A model generated the notes under the pieces. That model ran no database searches. It was not told where the DNA came from and was given only the letters and a program-made list of their open reading frames with translations. A stretch of DNA of 64,000 nt. Origin: Diplonema papillatum (lineage: Eukaryota > Euglenozoa > Diplonemea > Diplonemida > Diplonemidae). Both the position numbers and the translations under genes were made by a program. Shown one piece after another: positions 47,333 through 57,900 of the stretch (positions within the stretch are counted from its first letter, which is position 1; the number at the start of each line of letters is the position of its first letter). Location: assembly GCA_030068145.1 (NCBI GenBank), contig JAPJBO010000393.1, positions 17,501 to 81,500 on the forward strand, given 5' to 3'.

Positions 47333-48025
47333 CTGCATTCCAACCTCAACGAATTCAAGCTATCACAGTCTATCAGGGGTCTACATTCTAACCTCAACGA
47401 ATTCAAGCTATCACAGTCTATCAGGGGTCTACATTCTAACCTCAACGAATTCAAGCTATCACAGTCTATCAGGGGTCTACATTCTAACCTCAACGAATTC
47501 AAGCTATCACAGTCTATCAGGGGTCTACATTCTAACCTCAACGAATTCAAGCTATCACAGTCTATCAGGGGTCTACATTCTAACCTCAACGAATTCAAGC
47601 TATCACAGTCTATCAGGGGTCTACATTCTAACCTCAACGAATTCAAGCTATCACAGTCTATCAGGGGTCTACATTCTAACCTCAACGAATTCAAGCTATC
47701 ACAGTCTATCAGGGGTCTACATTCTAACCTCAACGAATTCAAGCTATCACAGTCTATCAGGGGTCTACATTCTAACCTCAACGAATTCAAGCTATCACAG
47801 TCTATCAGGGGTCTACATTCTAACCTCAACGAATTCAAGCTATCACAGTCTATCAGGGGTCTACATTCTAACCTCAACGAATTCAAGCTATCACAGTCTA
47901 TCAGGGGTCTACATTCTAACCTCAACGAATTCAAGCTATCACAGTCTATCAGGGGTCTACATTCTAACCTCAACGAATTCAAGCTATCACAGTCTATCAG
48001 GGGTCTACATTCTAACCTCAAACTA
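47333..48025. repeat. 48-bp minisatellite, about 14 copies
   Basis: Unit CATTCTAACCTCAACGAATT-CAAGCTATCACAGTCTATCAGGGGTCTA. Copies are virtually identical. The 48-bp period is a multiple of three and the unit lacks stops in at least one frame per strand, so ~248-codon frames exist on both strands (HSNLNEFKLSQSIRGL on +). Flanking sequence has the same composition with stops, so I treat it as non-coding. Confidence 0.93.
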
Positions 48026-48097
48026 ATCCAAGTCCAACAGCAACCCGCATTCTAATCCAAACTTATTCAAAATAGTCCAAGCTATCACAGTCTAACA

Positions 48098-48515
48098 GCA
48101 GGGGGTGGACGGGCTCAAGGGGGGATGCTGCGAAGACTCCGGCTGTCGGGCGTCCGCCAGCTGGGCACGACGACCGGATCGGCAGCCTCGCAAGGAGGCT
48201 CCGCCGCCGCCTTGCGCGGCTCCGCCGGCAGCGAGGCCCTGCCGCGCGGGTTCGGAGTGCTGCTGCTGGTGCAGTCCGAGTCGCGGAGCACGCTCCCGTG
48301 GACCCCGGTCGCCCTGCTCGCCGCGGGGGACAGCCCCCGGACGCCTGTGCGCGTGCGGGCCCGCGTCGCGAGAAAACGCGGGTCCAGGGGAAGAAGCTCG
48401 TCTTCTGCGGGCTTGCACTCCGTGCAGGCAGTCGCCGCGAGGTCGGCGGACGCAGATGCGGGCGCTGACAACCCCGCCGCGGGTGAATCCAGCGTAGCCA
48501 TCACGAGCCACATAG
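48098..48515 (+). pseudogene. 5'-end echo 2 of the AspRS gene
   Basis: Repeats the gene's 5' flank (AGCAGGGGGTGGACGGGCTC-AAGGGGGG), start codon at 48125 and about 125 codons. It diverges from the gene at ACGAGCCAC (about 48510), just where the OB-fold would continue. A frame of 135 codons is open, but it lacks the rest of the synthetase. Confidence 0.9.
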
Positions 48516-48731
48516 ACCATCGCTACAGATAATCTGCATTCTAAGCTCAAACTACCACAGTCTATTAGGGGTCTGCATTCTACGCCAAATTAATTCAAGT
48601 CTAACTGCAACCTGCATTCTAGTCCAAACTCATTCAAACTAATCCAAGCCATTACAGTCGTAAAAATTTGTTGCATTCGTGTGATTGTCAGGCCTTCGAC
48701 TACCCTGAACAACGCACTATCATCACAGTCT

Positions 48732-49155
48732 AACAGCAGGGGGTGGACGGGCTCAAGGGGGGATGCTGCGAAGACTCCGGCTGTCGGGTGTCCGCCAGCT
48801 GGGCACGACAGCCGGATCGGCAGCCCCGCAAGGAGGCTCCGCCGCCGCCTTGCGCGGCTCCGCCGGCAGCGAGGCCCTGCCGCGCGGGTTCGGAGTGCTG
48901 CCGCTGGTGCAGTCCAAGTCGCGGAGCACGTTCCCGTGGACCCCGGTCGCCCAGCTCGCCGCGAGGGACAGCCCCCGGACGCCTGCGCGCGTGCGGGCCC
49001 GCGTCGCGAGAAAACCCGGGTCCAGGGGAAGAAGCTCGTCTTCCTCGCTCTGCGGGACGGCTTGCACTCCGTGCAGGCAGTCGCCGCGAGGTCGGCGGAC
49101 GCAGATGCGGGCGCTGACAACCCCGCCGCGGGTGAACCCAGCGTAGCCATCCACG
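48732..49155 (+). pseudogene. 5'-end echo 3 of the AspRS gene
   Basis: Same content and same right boundary (GAGCCAC) as echo 2, start codon at 48763, 127 open codons. It is closest in sequence to the real gene. The DNA between echoes (TCTGCATTCTACGCCAAATT, CATTCAAACTAATCCAAGC) is repeated too, so the unit is flank plus 5' coding segment, about 555-640 bp. Confidence 0.9.
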
Positions 49156-49317
49156 AGCCACCTAGACCATCCTCAAACTACCACAGTCTATTTGGGGTCT
49201 GCATTCTACGCCAAATTAATTCAAGTCTAACTGCAACCTGCATTCTAATCCAAACTCATTCAAACTAATCCAAGCTATCACAGTCTAACAGCAGGGGGTG
49301 GACGGGCTCAAGGGGGG

Positions 49318-51048
49318 ATGCTGCGAAGACTCCGGCTGTCGGGCGTCCGCCAGCTGGGCACGACAGCCGGATCGGCAGCCCCGCAAGGAGGCTCCGTCGC
49401 CGCCTTGCGCGGCTCCGCCGGCGGCGAGGCCCTGCCGCGCGGGTTCGGAGTGCTGCCGCTGGTGCAGTCCGAGTCGCGGAGCACGTTCCCGTGGACCCCG
49501 GTCGCCCAGCTCGCCGCGGGGGACAACCCCCGGACGCCTGTGCGCGTGCGGGCCCGCGTCGCGAGAACCCGGGTCCAGGGGAAGAAGCTCGTCTTCCTCG
49601 CTCTGCGGGACGGCTTGCACTCCGTGCAGGCAGTCGTCGCGAAGTCGGCGGACGCAGATGCGGGCGCTGACAATTCCACCGCGGGTGAACCCAGCGCAGC
49701 CGTCACGAGCCACGCCCTCAAGTGGATCGCATCCATCCCGACCGAAAGCGTCGTCGACGTGACTGGCTTCGTCCAGCCGACACCGGCGCCCATTAAAAGC
49801 TGCACGCAAGAATCCATCGAGCTCAAAGTGACCGGCCTGGCGCTGGTGTCGTCAGCCGCAGCCGTGTTGCCCTTCCAACTGTCGGACGCGACCGACCCCG
49901 ACACCACAGGCGCAGCCGTCCAGCAGGCCACTCGGTTGGAACACCGGTGGCTCGACATGCGCACGAGGCCAAACCAGGCCGTGTGGCGGCTGCAGAGCCG
50001 GGTCTGCCAGCTCTTCAGGGAGTTCCTGTCAAGCCCGGGGGAGGACTTCACCGAAATCCACACCCCGAAGCTGATCCCCGCAGCGTCCGAGGGTTCAGGT
50101 GCGACCGTGTTCAAGGTTGAGTACCTGCACGGCAAGCAGGCGTTCCTCGCTCAGAGCCCCCAGCTCTACAAGCAGATGGCCCTGCAAGGCGACCTGACCC
50201 GTGTCTTCGAAATCGGCCCCGTCTTCCGCGCCGAGGACTCGAACACGCACCGCCACCTGTGCGAGTTCACGGGCCTCGACGTAGAGATGGAGGTCAAGGA
50301 GCACTACTACGAAGTGCTCGACGTCGCGGACGGGCTATTCAGCCACATCTTCGACAACCTGCCCGGGAAGTCCGCGGCCGCTGGCTGCGACTTGGTAGCG
50401 GAGGTTGCGGGTTCGATGCCGGGGTGGACGCCGTTCGTGCACAGAGTGCCGGAAGAGGTGGTGGAGAAACTCGGGCTTGGCGTGGACAGCGCGAGTGGGT
50501 ACGAGGAGTCTCGCGACGAATTCAACGCGAGAATCGGTTCGAGGGGCAGCGGGATGCTCCGCCTGCGCTACGCGGACGCGGTGGAGATCATCAACGCGAA
50601 CGGTTGCGCCGAGGAAGCGGCGGAGATGGGCCCGCTGGATGACATGTCCACGGAGAACGAGCGTACCCTGGGCCGGTTCGTGAAGGCACGCTACGGCGTC
50701 GACTTCTACGTCGTGGACCAGTTCCCGGCCGGCATCCGGCCGTTCTACACGATGCCGAGCCCGCGCGGCGACGGGTACTCGAACAGCTACGACATCTACA
50801 TGCGGGGCGAGGAGGTGTCCTCCGGAGCTCAACGAGTCCACTGCGCCGAGCTCCTGATGAAGCAGGCGGCCGACCGCGGGCTGAGTCTCGAGCAGCTGCA
50901 GCACTACATCAACTCCTTCACCCTGGGGGCGTGGCCGCACGGAGGCTTCGGCGTCGGGCTGGAACGCGTGCTGATGCTGTACCTGGGGCTGCCCAACGTC
51001 AGGGCCTGCTCCATGTTCCCGCGAGACCCGCGGCGCATCGCCCCGTGA
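49318..51048 (+). CDS. DARS: Aspartyl-tRNA synthetase, eukaryotic type
   Basis: 576 aa, intronless. Attaches aspartate to tRNA-Asp. Residues 1-~55 (MLRRLRLSGVRQLGTTAGSA...) are Arg/Ser/Ala-rich like a mitochondrial presequence, so an organellar or dual-targeted form is possible. Residues ~60-180 are the OB-fold anticodon-binding domain (RVRARVARTRVQGKKLVFLA, IPTESVVDVTGFV, IKSCTQESIELKV). The class II catalytic core follows: motif 1 around FTEIHTPKL, motif 2 RVFEIGPVFRAEDSNTHRHL (residues ~296-315), and motif 3 GGFGVGLERVLMLYLGLPNV near the C-terminus. The layout is that of the cytosolic/archaeal-type enzyme, not the bacterial one. Start chosen because all three upstream echoes preserve the same ATG context. 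Echoes flank both ends. Confidence 0.95.
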   Translation: MLRRLRLSGVRQLGTTAGSAAPQGGSVAALRGSAGGEALPRGFGVLPLVQSESRSTFPWTPVAQLAAGDNPRTPVRVRARVARTRVQGKKLVFLALRDGLHSVQAVVAKSADADAGADNSTAGEPSAAVTSHALKWIASIPTESVVDVTGFVQPTPAPIKSCTQESIELKVTGLALVSSAAAVLPFQLSDATDPDTTGAAVQQATRLEHRWLDMRTRPNQAVWRLQSRVCQLFREFLSSPGEDFTEIHTPKLIPAASEGSGATVFKVEYLHGKQAFLAQSPQLYKQMALQGDLTRVFEIGPVFRAEDSNTHRHLCEFTGLDVEMEVKEHYYEVLDVADGLFSHIFDNLPGKSAAAGCDLVAEVAGSMPGWTPFVHRVPEEVVEKLGLGVDSASGYEESRDEFNARIGSRGSGMLRLRYADAVEIINANGCAEEAAEMGPLDDMSTENERTLGRFVKARYGVDFYVVDQFPAGIRPFYTMPSPRGDGYSNSYDIYMRGEEVSSGAQRVHCAELLMKQAADRGLSLEQLQHYINSFTLGAWPHGGFGVGLERVLMLYLGLPNVRACSMFPRDPRRIAP

Positions 51049-51120
51049 GAGCTGCGTGCGCCAATGCGGGTTTCCGATCCCGCGCTGGAAAGGCTGTTAC
51101 GCAAGGAACGCCACCTCTGA

Positions 51121-51560
51121 GGCTTCGGTGTCGGGCTGCTGAAGCTGTACCTGGGGCTCCCCAACGTCAGGGCCTGCTCCATGTTCCCGCGAGACCGTAA
51201 CGCCCCGTGCGCTGGAAAGGCTGTTACGCAAGGACAACGCTACCTCGGAGGCTTCCTGCCGATGCTGTACCTGGGGCTCAATGGCAGGGCCTCCCGCAAG
51301 ACCCGCGGCGTATCGCCCGTGAGAGCTGCGTGCGCTAATCCGGTTTGACGATCCCGTGCTGGAAAGGCTGTTACGCAAGCAACGCCACCTCGGAGGCTTC
51401 GGTGTCGGGCTGCTGATGCTGTACCTGGGGCTGCCCAACGTCAGGGCCTGCTCCATGTTCCCGCGAGACCCGCCCCGTGAGAGCTGCGTGCCCCAATCCG
51501 GGTCGACGATCCTGCGCTGGAAAGGCTGTATAGTAAGAACGCCACCACCCCTCCACCCTT
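51121..51560 (+). pseudogene. Three 3'-end echoes of the AspRS gene
   Basis: Copies start at about 51121, 51250 and 51397 with GGCTTCGGTGTCGGGCTG, equivalent to motif 3 in the gene (50944). They include TGTACCTGGGGCTGCCCAAC, GCCTGCTCCATGTTCCCGCG, the stop and flank GAGAGCTGCGTGCGCCAAT, and GCTGGAAAGGCTGTTACGCA. All carry deletions. Confidence 0.92.
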
Positions 51561-51591
51561 TCTGAGCACATTCAGGGCGGAGGCCCCGAGT

Positions 51592-51775
51592 TTTTAGTAC
51601 CAACAATACTCACAATCTTGTGTGTTGCCCTTCAATGTGTTGTGCCGGCTTAAAAGACGTAGGCAGCGTGTTTTGGTGGTTGATCAGAATTCCTTATCTG
51701 AAAATGTCACAGGATAAATACACAGCGGGAAACCGATCAACCGACACGCACAAGCAAAACGAAGCGCCTGTTCTT
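51592..51775 (+). repeat. Family A, diverged copy
   Basis: TTTAGTACCAACAATACTCA, GTTGCCCTTCAATGTGTTGT, GACGTAGGCAGCGTGTTTTG and AAACGAAGCGCCTGTTCTTT. TACTAAC has become TACCAAC and TGTGCAG has become TGTGCCG, so the splice-like signals are lost here. Confidence 0.75.
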
Positions 51776-51867
51776 TTCTATCTGATTGCTCAGAAGCCTT
51801 CCCCGCTAGCACGGGTGGTCCTGGCTTTGACGAGCTACGACCGCAGCCGCGTGACAAACCAGACTCA

Positions 51868-52145
51868 CACTGCTGTCCTGTCTGCAGACACTCAGGTTCC
51901 GCGCTGATGATGGTCCGCCTTATGCGTCCGTGGCTTAGAGGACCGAAACACAGCGCAGAGGACCAGTGCGGTATTGAGCACATTTTCCATTCCAAGCACG
52001 TTCTACGGAGGATCGTTACTACACGGTGGGGTCCAGTCTCAGAAGCAGGAGTCAAAGAGGGTGTGCCCGAGTCATAAAAAGGTCAGACACCCGCTTTTTA
52101 AACTCCAGCTTCTGAGGCTCGACTCCACCGTGTACAACGAGCCGA
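51868..52145 (+). repeat. Family E, copy 3
   Basis: CACTGCTGTCCTGTCTGCAG, GATGATGGTCCGCCTTATGC, CCATTCCAAGCACGTTCT, then after about 100 bp CTCCAGCTTCTGAGGCTCGA. Both family E blocks are present in the same order as near 3.5-3.95 kb. Confidence 0.62.
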
Positions 52146-52594
52146 GCCGAATACTCTTTTGGGAGCACTGTCCCAGGCTATTTAGCCCGGGTCACGTCCT
52201 GCCTCAGTGATTTGGTCGTCCGGATCGTAGGGGATGACCGGCAATCGAAAAATTCGGACCATAGGTGGGTCGGGAGCCAGCCGACGCTCTCGCGAGACGC
52301 CCCGACGATAAACTGAAAACAGTACCGTAGCCTGCTCTCGAAAACCTAATGTACGACCAACTGCGGGCATTGCAGGCCTCCATTCCAGCGGGGAGAGAAG
52401 CTCGCACACCACGTATCGGCGATTCGACCTTCTGCGTTGATACTGGCTTTCGTCCATTCTCTGATCTGTTTGCGCTAGCTTCAGGTCTGCAAAAGGTTGG
52501 AAGGGAAGAGCTGTTCGCGTGAAATCGTACCGTACTCTCCATGGGCTCGCATGCACCCTGGCGAAGTCTTCTTGTCTCCCCGTTTTCCGTTCGT
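52146..52594. other. Intergenic, no gene recognised
   Basis: A 148-codon frame on the - strand has no recognisable family and I do not call it. Confidence 0.4.
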
Positions 52595-52800
52595 GGCATC
52601 ACAAAGCTAGTACCCGCCGTTAAGAGATTGAAAGTGGAGTGGCATCGCAAAGCTAGTACCCGCCGTTAAGAGATTGAAAGTGGAGTGGCATCACACCCGC
52701 CGTAAAGAGATTCAAGTGACATCACAAAGCTAGTACCCGCCGTTGGGAGATTAAAAGTGGAGTGAGATCACAAAGCTAGTATCCCGCTGTTGGGAGCTGG
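52595..52800. repeat. 46-bp tandem repeat, five units
   Basis: GGCATCACAAAGCTAGTACC-CGCCGTTAAGAGATTGAAAGTGGAGT at 52595 and 52641, then shortened units at 52687, about 52716 and about 52761. There is no unique spacer between units, so it is not a CRISPR array. Confidence 0.85.
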
Positions 52801-53441
52801 GGAACCGACCCCAAACCGCGCTGGAAGAGACTCTTCGTCCCATTGGCAACTGCGTACACTCAGAGATTTTGTGTAACAAGGACTTGCTCCTGGACAACAC
52901 CAGAATCCTGGTGTGCATCACCAGGCCGGCTTCAGAGGTGCGAAGCAGGCTCAGCAAGGCATTGGAAGATGCGTTCTGCGTTCGTGGAGTGACACATCCG
53001 GCGAGAAGTTGCGACTGCGGAGCCACCGGGTCTGTTGTAGAGTACTCGAACGTCCACGTAACGGTCAAGTGTTTGCGGCAGTTTGGCATTTGGCTAGGCG
53101 ACGATGCGAGACGACGGAGTGATGTCTCATTGCGACGCCTCCTAAAACTGCCGAACAGCGCGCCCCGCTTCTGCCGGCTGCTCTGTGTGCTCCGCTTCGT
53201 GCTGACTGCCCTAAAGGAGACATGCTTTGCACTCTCTGAATACCCACTGACTGTGATCCGCTTCGGTGCCGACTGCTTTGGAAGAGGGACTGTGCTCTGC
53301 TTCGTGCTGACTGCCCTAAAGGAGGCATACTTTGCACTCTCTGAATACCCACTGACTGTGATCCGCTTCGGTGCCGACTGCTTTGGAAGAGGAACTGTGC
53401 TCTGCTTCGTGCTGACTGCCCTAAAAGAAGGCACTCTCTGA
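52755..53441 (+). CDS. Uncertain open frame running into a 105-bp repeat
   Basis: Open for 228 codons without a convincing start. The first ~110 codons read like ordinary protein (TALEETLRPIGNCVHSEILC, LLDNTRILVCITRPASEVRS, SVVEYSNVHVTVKC), after which it runs in frame through 35-residue repeats (CFVLTALKE, YPLTVIRFGADCFGRGT). No family is recognised. The opposite strand is also open here, which weakens the case. It could be a fragment of a gene, or chance. Confidence 0.25.
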   Translation, partial: KWSEITKLVSRCWELGNRPQTALEETLRPIGNCVHSEILCNKDLLLDNTRILVCITRPASEVRSRLSKALEDAFCVRGVTHPARSCDCGATGSVVEYSNVHVTVKCLRQFGIWLGDDARRRSDVSLRRLLKLPNSAPRFCRLLCVLRFVLTALKETCFALSEYPLTVIRFGADCFGRGTVLCFVLTALKEAYFALSEYPLTVIRFGADCFGRGTVLCFVLTALKEGTL

Positions 53442-53800
53442 ATACCCATTGATTGTGATCCGCTTCGGTGCCGACTGCTTTGGAAGAGGAACTGTGTTCC
53501 GCTTCGTGCTGACTGCCCTAAAAGAGGCAGTTTTGCACTCTCTGAATACCCACTGACTGTTATCCGCTTCGTGCTGACTGCCCTAAAAAGAGGCATGCTT
53601 TGCACTCTCTGAATACCCACTGATTGTGATCCGCTTCGGTGCCGACTGCTTTGGAAGAGGAACTGTGTTCCGCTTCGTGCTGACTGCCCTACAAGAGGCA
53701 TGCTTTGTGAATACCCATTGATTGTGATCCGCTTCGGTGCCGACTGCTTTGGAAGAGGAACTGTGCTCTGCTTCGTGCTGACTGCCCTAAAAGAGACGTG
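53185..53800. repeat. 105-bp tandem repeat, five to six units
   Basis: CTTCGTGCTGACTGCCCTAA, ACTCTCTGAATACCCACTGA, and TTCGGTGCCGACTGCTTTGG recur. The marker GCCGACTGCTTTGG lies at 53268, 53373, 53470, 53641 and 53739. Later units have 7-8 bp deletions that break any shared frame. Confidence 0.88.
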
Positions 53801-54240
53801 CTTGGCATTCTCTAGCCAGAGGTCCGCTGCCGTATTCTTTGCTTCTTTCTCGCATCCCCCCCAGGGGCCTGGGCGAGAGCCAGAGCTCCCCCGGCTGTGA
53901 AGGGAAGACCGAGATGCGACGATCGCCAGCCCTGTGGCACACGGTGGTAGACGGCCCTGCGCCGGCGAGCGCGCCTGGCATGTGTCTGCATGTGCAATAT
54001 ACAAAATACGGCTGTCGTTCAGCACGGAGAGAGTGGTGCGGTCCTCGTGGTCCCGGAAGGCGATCGCCCGTCTGTGTTCTCCCCGTAGGCGGTACCGCAT
54101 GGGTCTGGTCTGCCCATCCATGCACAGAATCGCGGCGGTCTCGGTGGCCTTCGAGTTGTGGTTCGGGGGCGGCAGGACACCTCGTCTGCGAGGACAGCAT
54201 GACCCGGACGAAGCAGCATCGGGGCCCCGTTCATGCGCTC
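53801..54240 (-). pseudogene. Possible frameshifted coding fragment on the - strand
   Basis: On the - strand 54235-54170 reads MNGAPMLLRPGHAVLADEVS, then after a one-base shift KATETAAILCMDGQTRPMRY and LRGEHRRAIAFRDHEDRTTL down to about 53985. The two halves look like ordinary protein in adjoining frames, which suggests a decayed gene. I cannot name the family. Confidence 0.3.
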
Positions 54241-54940
54241 TGGGAGTTCCTGGCTCGGGAAGGGTCAGGTTTCAGCTTATCCCGGTGGGTTACACATTGC
54301 GGACCTCTCGAGTAGTTGCCTCTACGGCCTAAAACCCCGGAGGCGTGGCCTCGAGCATGGTGTGGTGGAAAAGGAGCTCGCAAGTTGGTTGAAGAAGAAC
54401 GTTGTTTCACCAGCCGCGCTTCCGCGCGTGCAGGCTGAGCGTAGAAAGGGGAGAGACTGTTGCAGTCTGCATTATCCCGCAGCCTTCTCTGTTGGCAACG
54501 GACCATTGAGCTAGGACAATCCCATGGTACGGCGTGAAAAGCGCGATCGGGCCCACGGCAGCGCAAGCCAGCCAGCTAGCGGTCGTGCACACAGCCTGTC
54601 TGCTCGCGGTCGCCGGCCCGGCAAGCCGCTATCTGCCTCACAGGTTCCCTGCAGGAGCTGACAACAGGCTTGCCACAAACAGCATGGTTCGCACAGGGTT
54701 TAAGCTCAGAATTCAGTTTCGTAGGGAGGAAACGTCGGTGAGAAATTGCAGTGTGCGACTGATTTTCGACAATCCAACGCCGGACCGGATTCTCATGCCC
54801 CCATCCAACCACGATTCCCCCCCCTAAATTCAGTAAACTAAGATTTCACCCCCGTTTTCGACGATGCCACCTAAACCCTTCGTAGGATTTGCAAAACATC
54901 ACAAATCACTTCTGTCCCGTTAGCTGCGCACTCGCGCAGT

Positions 54941-57900
54941 ATGCGCAGTCAAGCACTCTTTTGCCTCCTGGCGGCGGCCACGGTGGCTGCTAATCCGTTC
55001 GACAACGGTGGCAACTGGTACGTGAACCCTTCGTACTACGCGTCTCTCGACTCATCGATCAACACCGCCAGCGGCGCTGTCAAGACCACCCTGCAGAGTA
55101 TGAGGGACATCCCGTCTGCGTGGTGGATTGACGTGAAGGCTAAGGTGTACGGCGACAACACGAACACGGTTGAGGGTATCCTGAAGGATGCGGCGAGCAA
55201 GGCCAATCCGCCTCTGGTAACTTTCATCGTGTACGACCTGCCGAACAGAGACTGCCACGCGAAGGCTTCGAACGGGGAGATCTGCTGCACGTACTTGCCT
55301 GATGGAAGGTGCGACTACATGGCACAGAGTGACTGCTCCGCCGGGTTGCAGGAGTACCAGACGACGTACATCGACCCCCTTGTCGACGTGTTCTCTCAGT
55401 ACCAAGGCATTGTGCCGATGGTCCTCGTGATCGAGCCGGACTCGCTGCCGAACCTCGCAACCAACCTCGGGGATCCTCGATGCAGCAACCAAGCCACTCA
55501 GAACGCTTACAAGCAGGGTATCGCGTACGCGATTAACCAGTTTGCAGAGAAGGTTCCGCAGGCAACTATTTACTTGGACGCTGCGCACGGTGGCTGGCTT
55601 GGATGGGAGAACAACATCGCCTCCTTCAACACGCTGCTTCAAGGCATGAACATCTTGAACAAGATCAGAGGTTTCGCTACGAACGTTGCCAACTACCAGC
55701 CTGTTGGTGAGTCGTGCCCGTCGTACGGGTTCTGCGTGAACAACCAGAACCAGGGCCACCCTTGCTGTGATGACCCGTGCAACGTTCAGTCGCAGTACAA
55801 CCACGGCCACAACGAGGCCAACTACGTCATGATGTTGCGGCAGACATTCCCCGGCAAGTTCGTCATCATCGACACCGGCAGGAATGGTGTTGAAGACATG
55901 AGGAACGACTGCGGCAACTGGTGCAATGCGCGTGGTGCGGGTATCGGGCGCGTGCCGTCTATTTCCACGGGCATCCAAATGGTCGATGCGTTCTACTGGC
56001 TGAAGACACCGGGTGAGTCGGACGGTTGCACCCAGATTCTGCCGAGCGGTGGCGCCTGCCCTCGATTCGACGACTTTTGCGGATCGGCTGACAGTCTTGG
56101 TTCTGCGTCTGGGGAGCCGCGATCGCCTGAGGCTGGCCACTGGTTTGACTACCAGATCAAGCAACTGGCCGCCAACGCGAACATGTACCCGAATGGTGGT
56201 GCTCCGCCGGCGGGGCCCACAACCCCCACGACACCTACAACACCTACTACACCTACTACACCTACTACACCTACTACACCTACTACACCTACAACACCCA
56301 CTACACCAACGACACCTACAAACCCTATGCCACCAACCACTGGCAACCCGTTCGACAACGGTGGCAACTGGTACGTGAACCCTTCGTACTACGCGTCTCT
56401 CGACACGTCGATCAACACTGCCAGCGGCGTTGTCAAGACCACCCTGCAGAGTATGAGGGACATCCCGTCTGCGTGGTGGATTGACGTGAAGGCTAAGGTG
56501 TACGGCGACAACACGAACACGGTTGAGGGTATCCTGAAGGATGCGGCGAGCAAGGCCAATCCGCCTCTGGTAACTTTCATCGTGTACGACCTGCCGAACA
56601 GAGACTGCCACGCGAAGGCTTCGAACGGGGAGATCTGCTGCACGTACTTGCCTGATGGAAGGTGCGACTACATGGCACAGAGTGACTGCTCCGCCGGGTT
56701 GCAGGAGTACCAGACGACGTACATCGACCCCCTTGTCGACGTGTTCTCTCAGTACCAAGGCATTGTGCCGATGGTCCTCGTGATCGAGCCGGACTCGCTG
56801 CCGAACCTCGCAACCAACCTCGGGGATCCTCGATGCAGCAACCAAGCCACTCAGAACGCTTACAAGCAGGGTATCGCGTACGCGATCAACCAGTTTGCAG
56901 AGAAGGTTCCGCAGGCAACTATTTACTTGGACGCTGCGCACGGTGGCTGGCTTGGATGGGAGAACAACATCGCCTCCTTCAACACGCTGCTTCAAGGCAT
57001 GAACATCTTGAGCAAGATCAGAGGTTTCGCTACAAACGTTGCCAACTACCAGCCTGTTGGTGAGTCGTGCCCGTCGTACGGGTTCTGCGTGAACAACCAG
57101 AACCAGGGCCACCCTTGCTGTGATGACCCATGCAATGTTCAGTCGCAGTACAACCACGGCCACAACGAGGCCAACTACGTCATGATGTTGCGGCAGACAT
57201 TCCCCGGCAAGTTCGTCATCATCGACACCGGCAGGAATGGTGTTGAAGACATGAGGAACGACTGCGGCAACTGGTGCAATGCGCGTGGTGCTGGTATCGG
57301 GCGCGTGCCGTCTATTTCCACGGGCATCCAAATGGTCGATGCGTTCTACTGGCTGAAGACACCGGGTGAGTCGGACGGTTGCACCCAGATTCTGCCGAGC
57401 GGTGGCGCCTGCCCTCGATTCGACGACTTTTGCGGATCGGCTGACAGTCTTGGTTCTGCGTCTGGGGAGCCGCGATCGCCTGAGGCTGGCCACTGGTTTG
57501 ACTACCAGATCAAGCAACTGGCCGCCAACGCGAACATGTACCCGAATGGTGGTGCTCCGCCGGCGGGGCCCACAACCCCCACGACACCTACTACACCTAC
57601 TACACCTACTACACCTACAACACCCACTACACCAACGACACCTACAAACCCTATGCCACCAACCACTGGCAACCCGTTCGACAACGGTGGCAACTGGTAC
57701 GTGAACCCTTCGTACTACGCGTCTCTCGACACGTCGATCAACACTGCCAGCGGCGTTGTCAAGACCACCCTGCAGAGTATGAGGGACATCCCGTCTGCGT
57801 GGTGGATTGACGTGAAGGCTAAGGTGTACGGCGACAACACGAACACGGTTGAGGGTATCCTGAAGGATGCGGCGAGCAAGGCCAATCCGCCTCTGGTAAC

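Noticed and set aside
47272..48055. 248-249-codon frames on both strands
   Set aside because: Produced by a stop-free 48-bp minisatellite; no family and no coding composition outside the repeat.
52595..52800. CRISPR-like regular repeats
   Set aside because: Units are contiguous without unique spacers, and the window is eukaryotic.
52751..54121. 456-codon - strand gene
   Set aside because: Most of it is the complement of a 105-bp tandem repeat; only the first ~50 codons look protein-like and those are listed as a possible decayed fragment.
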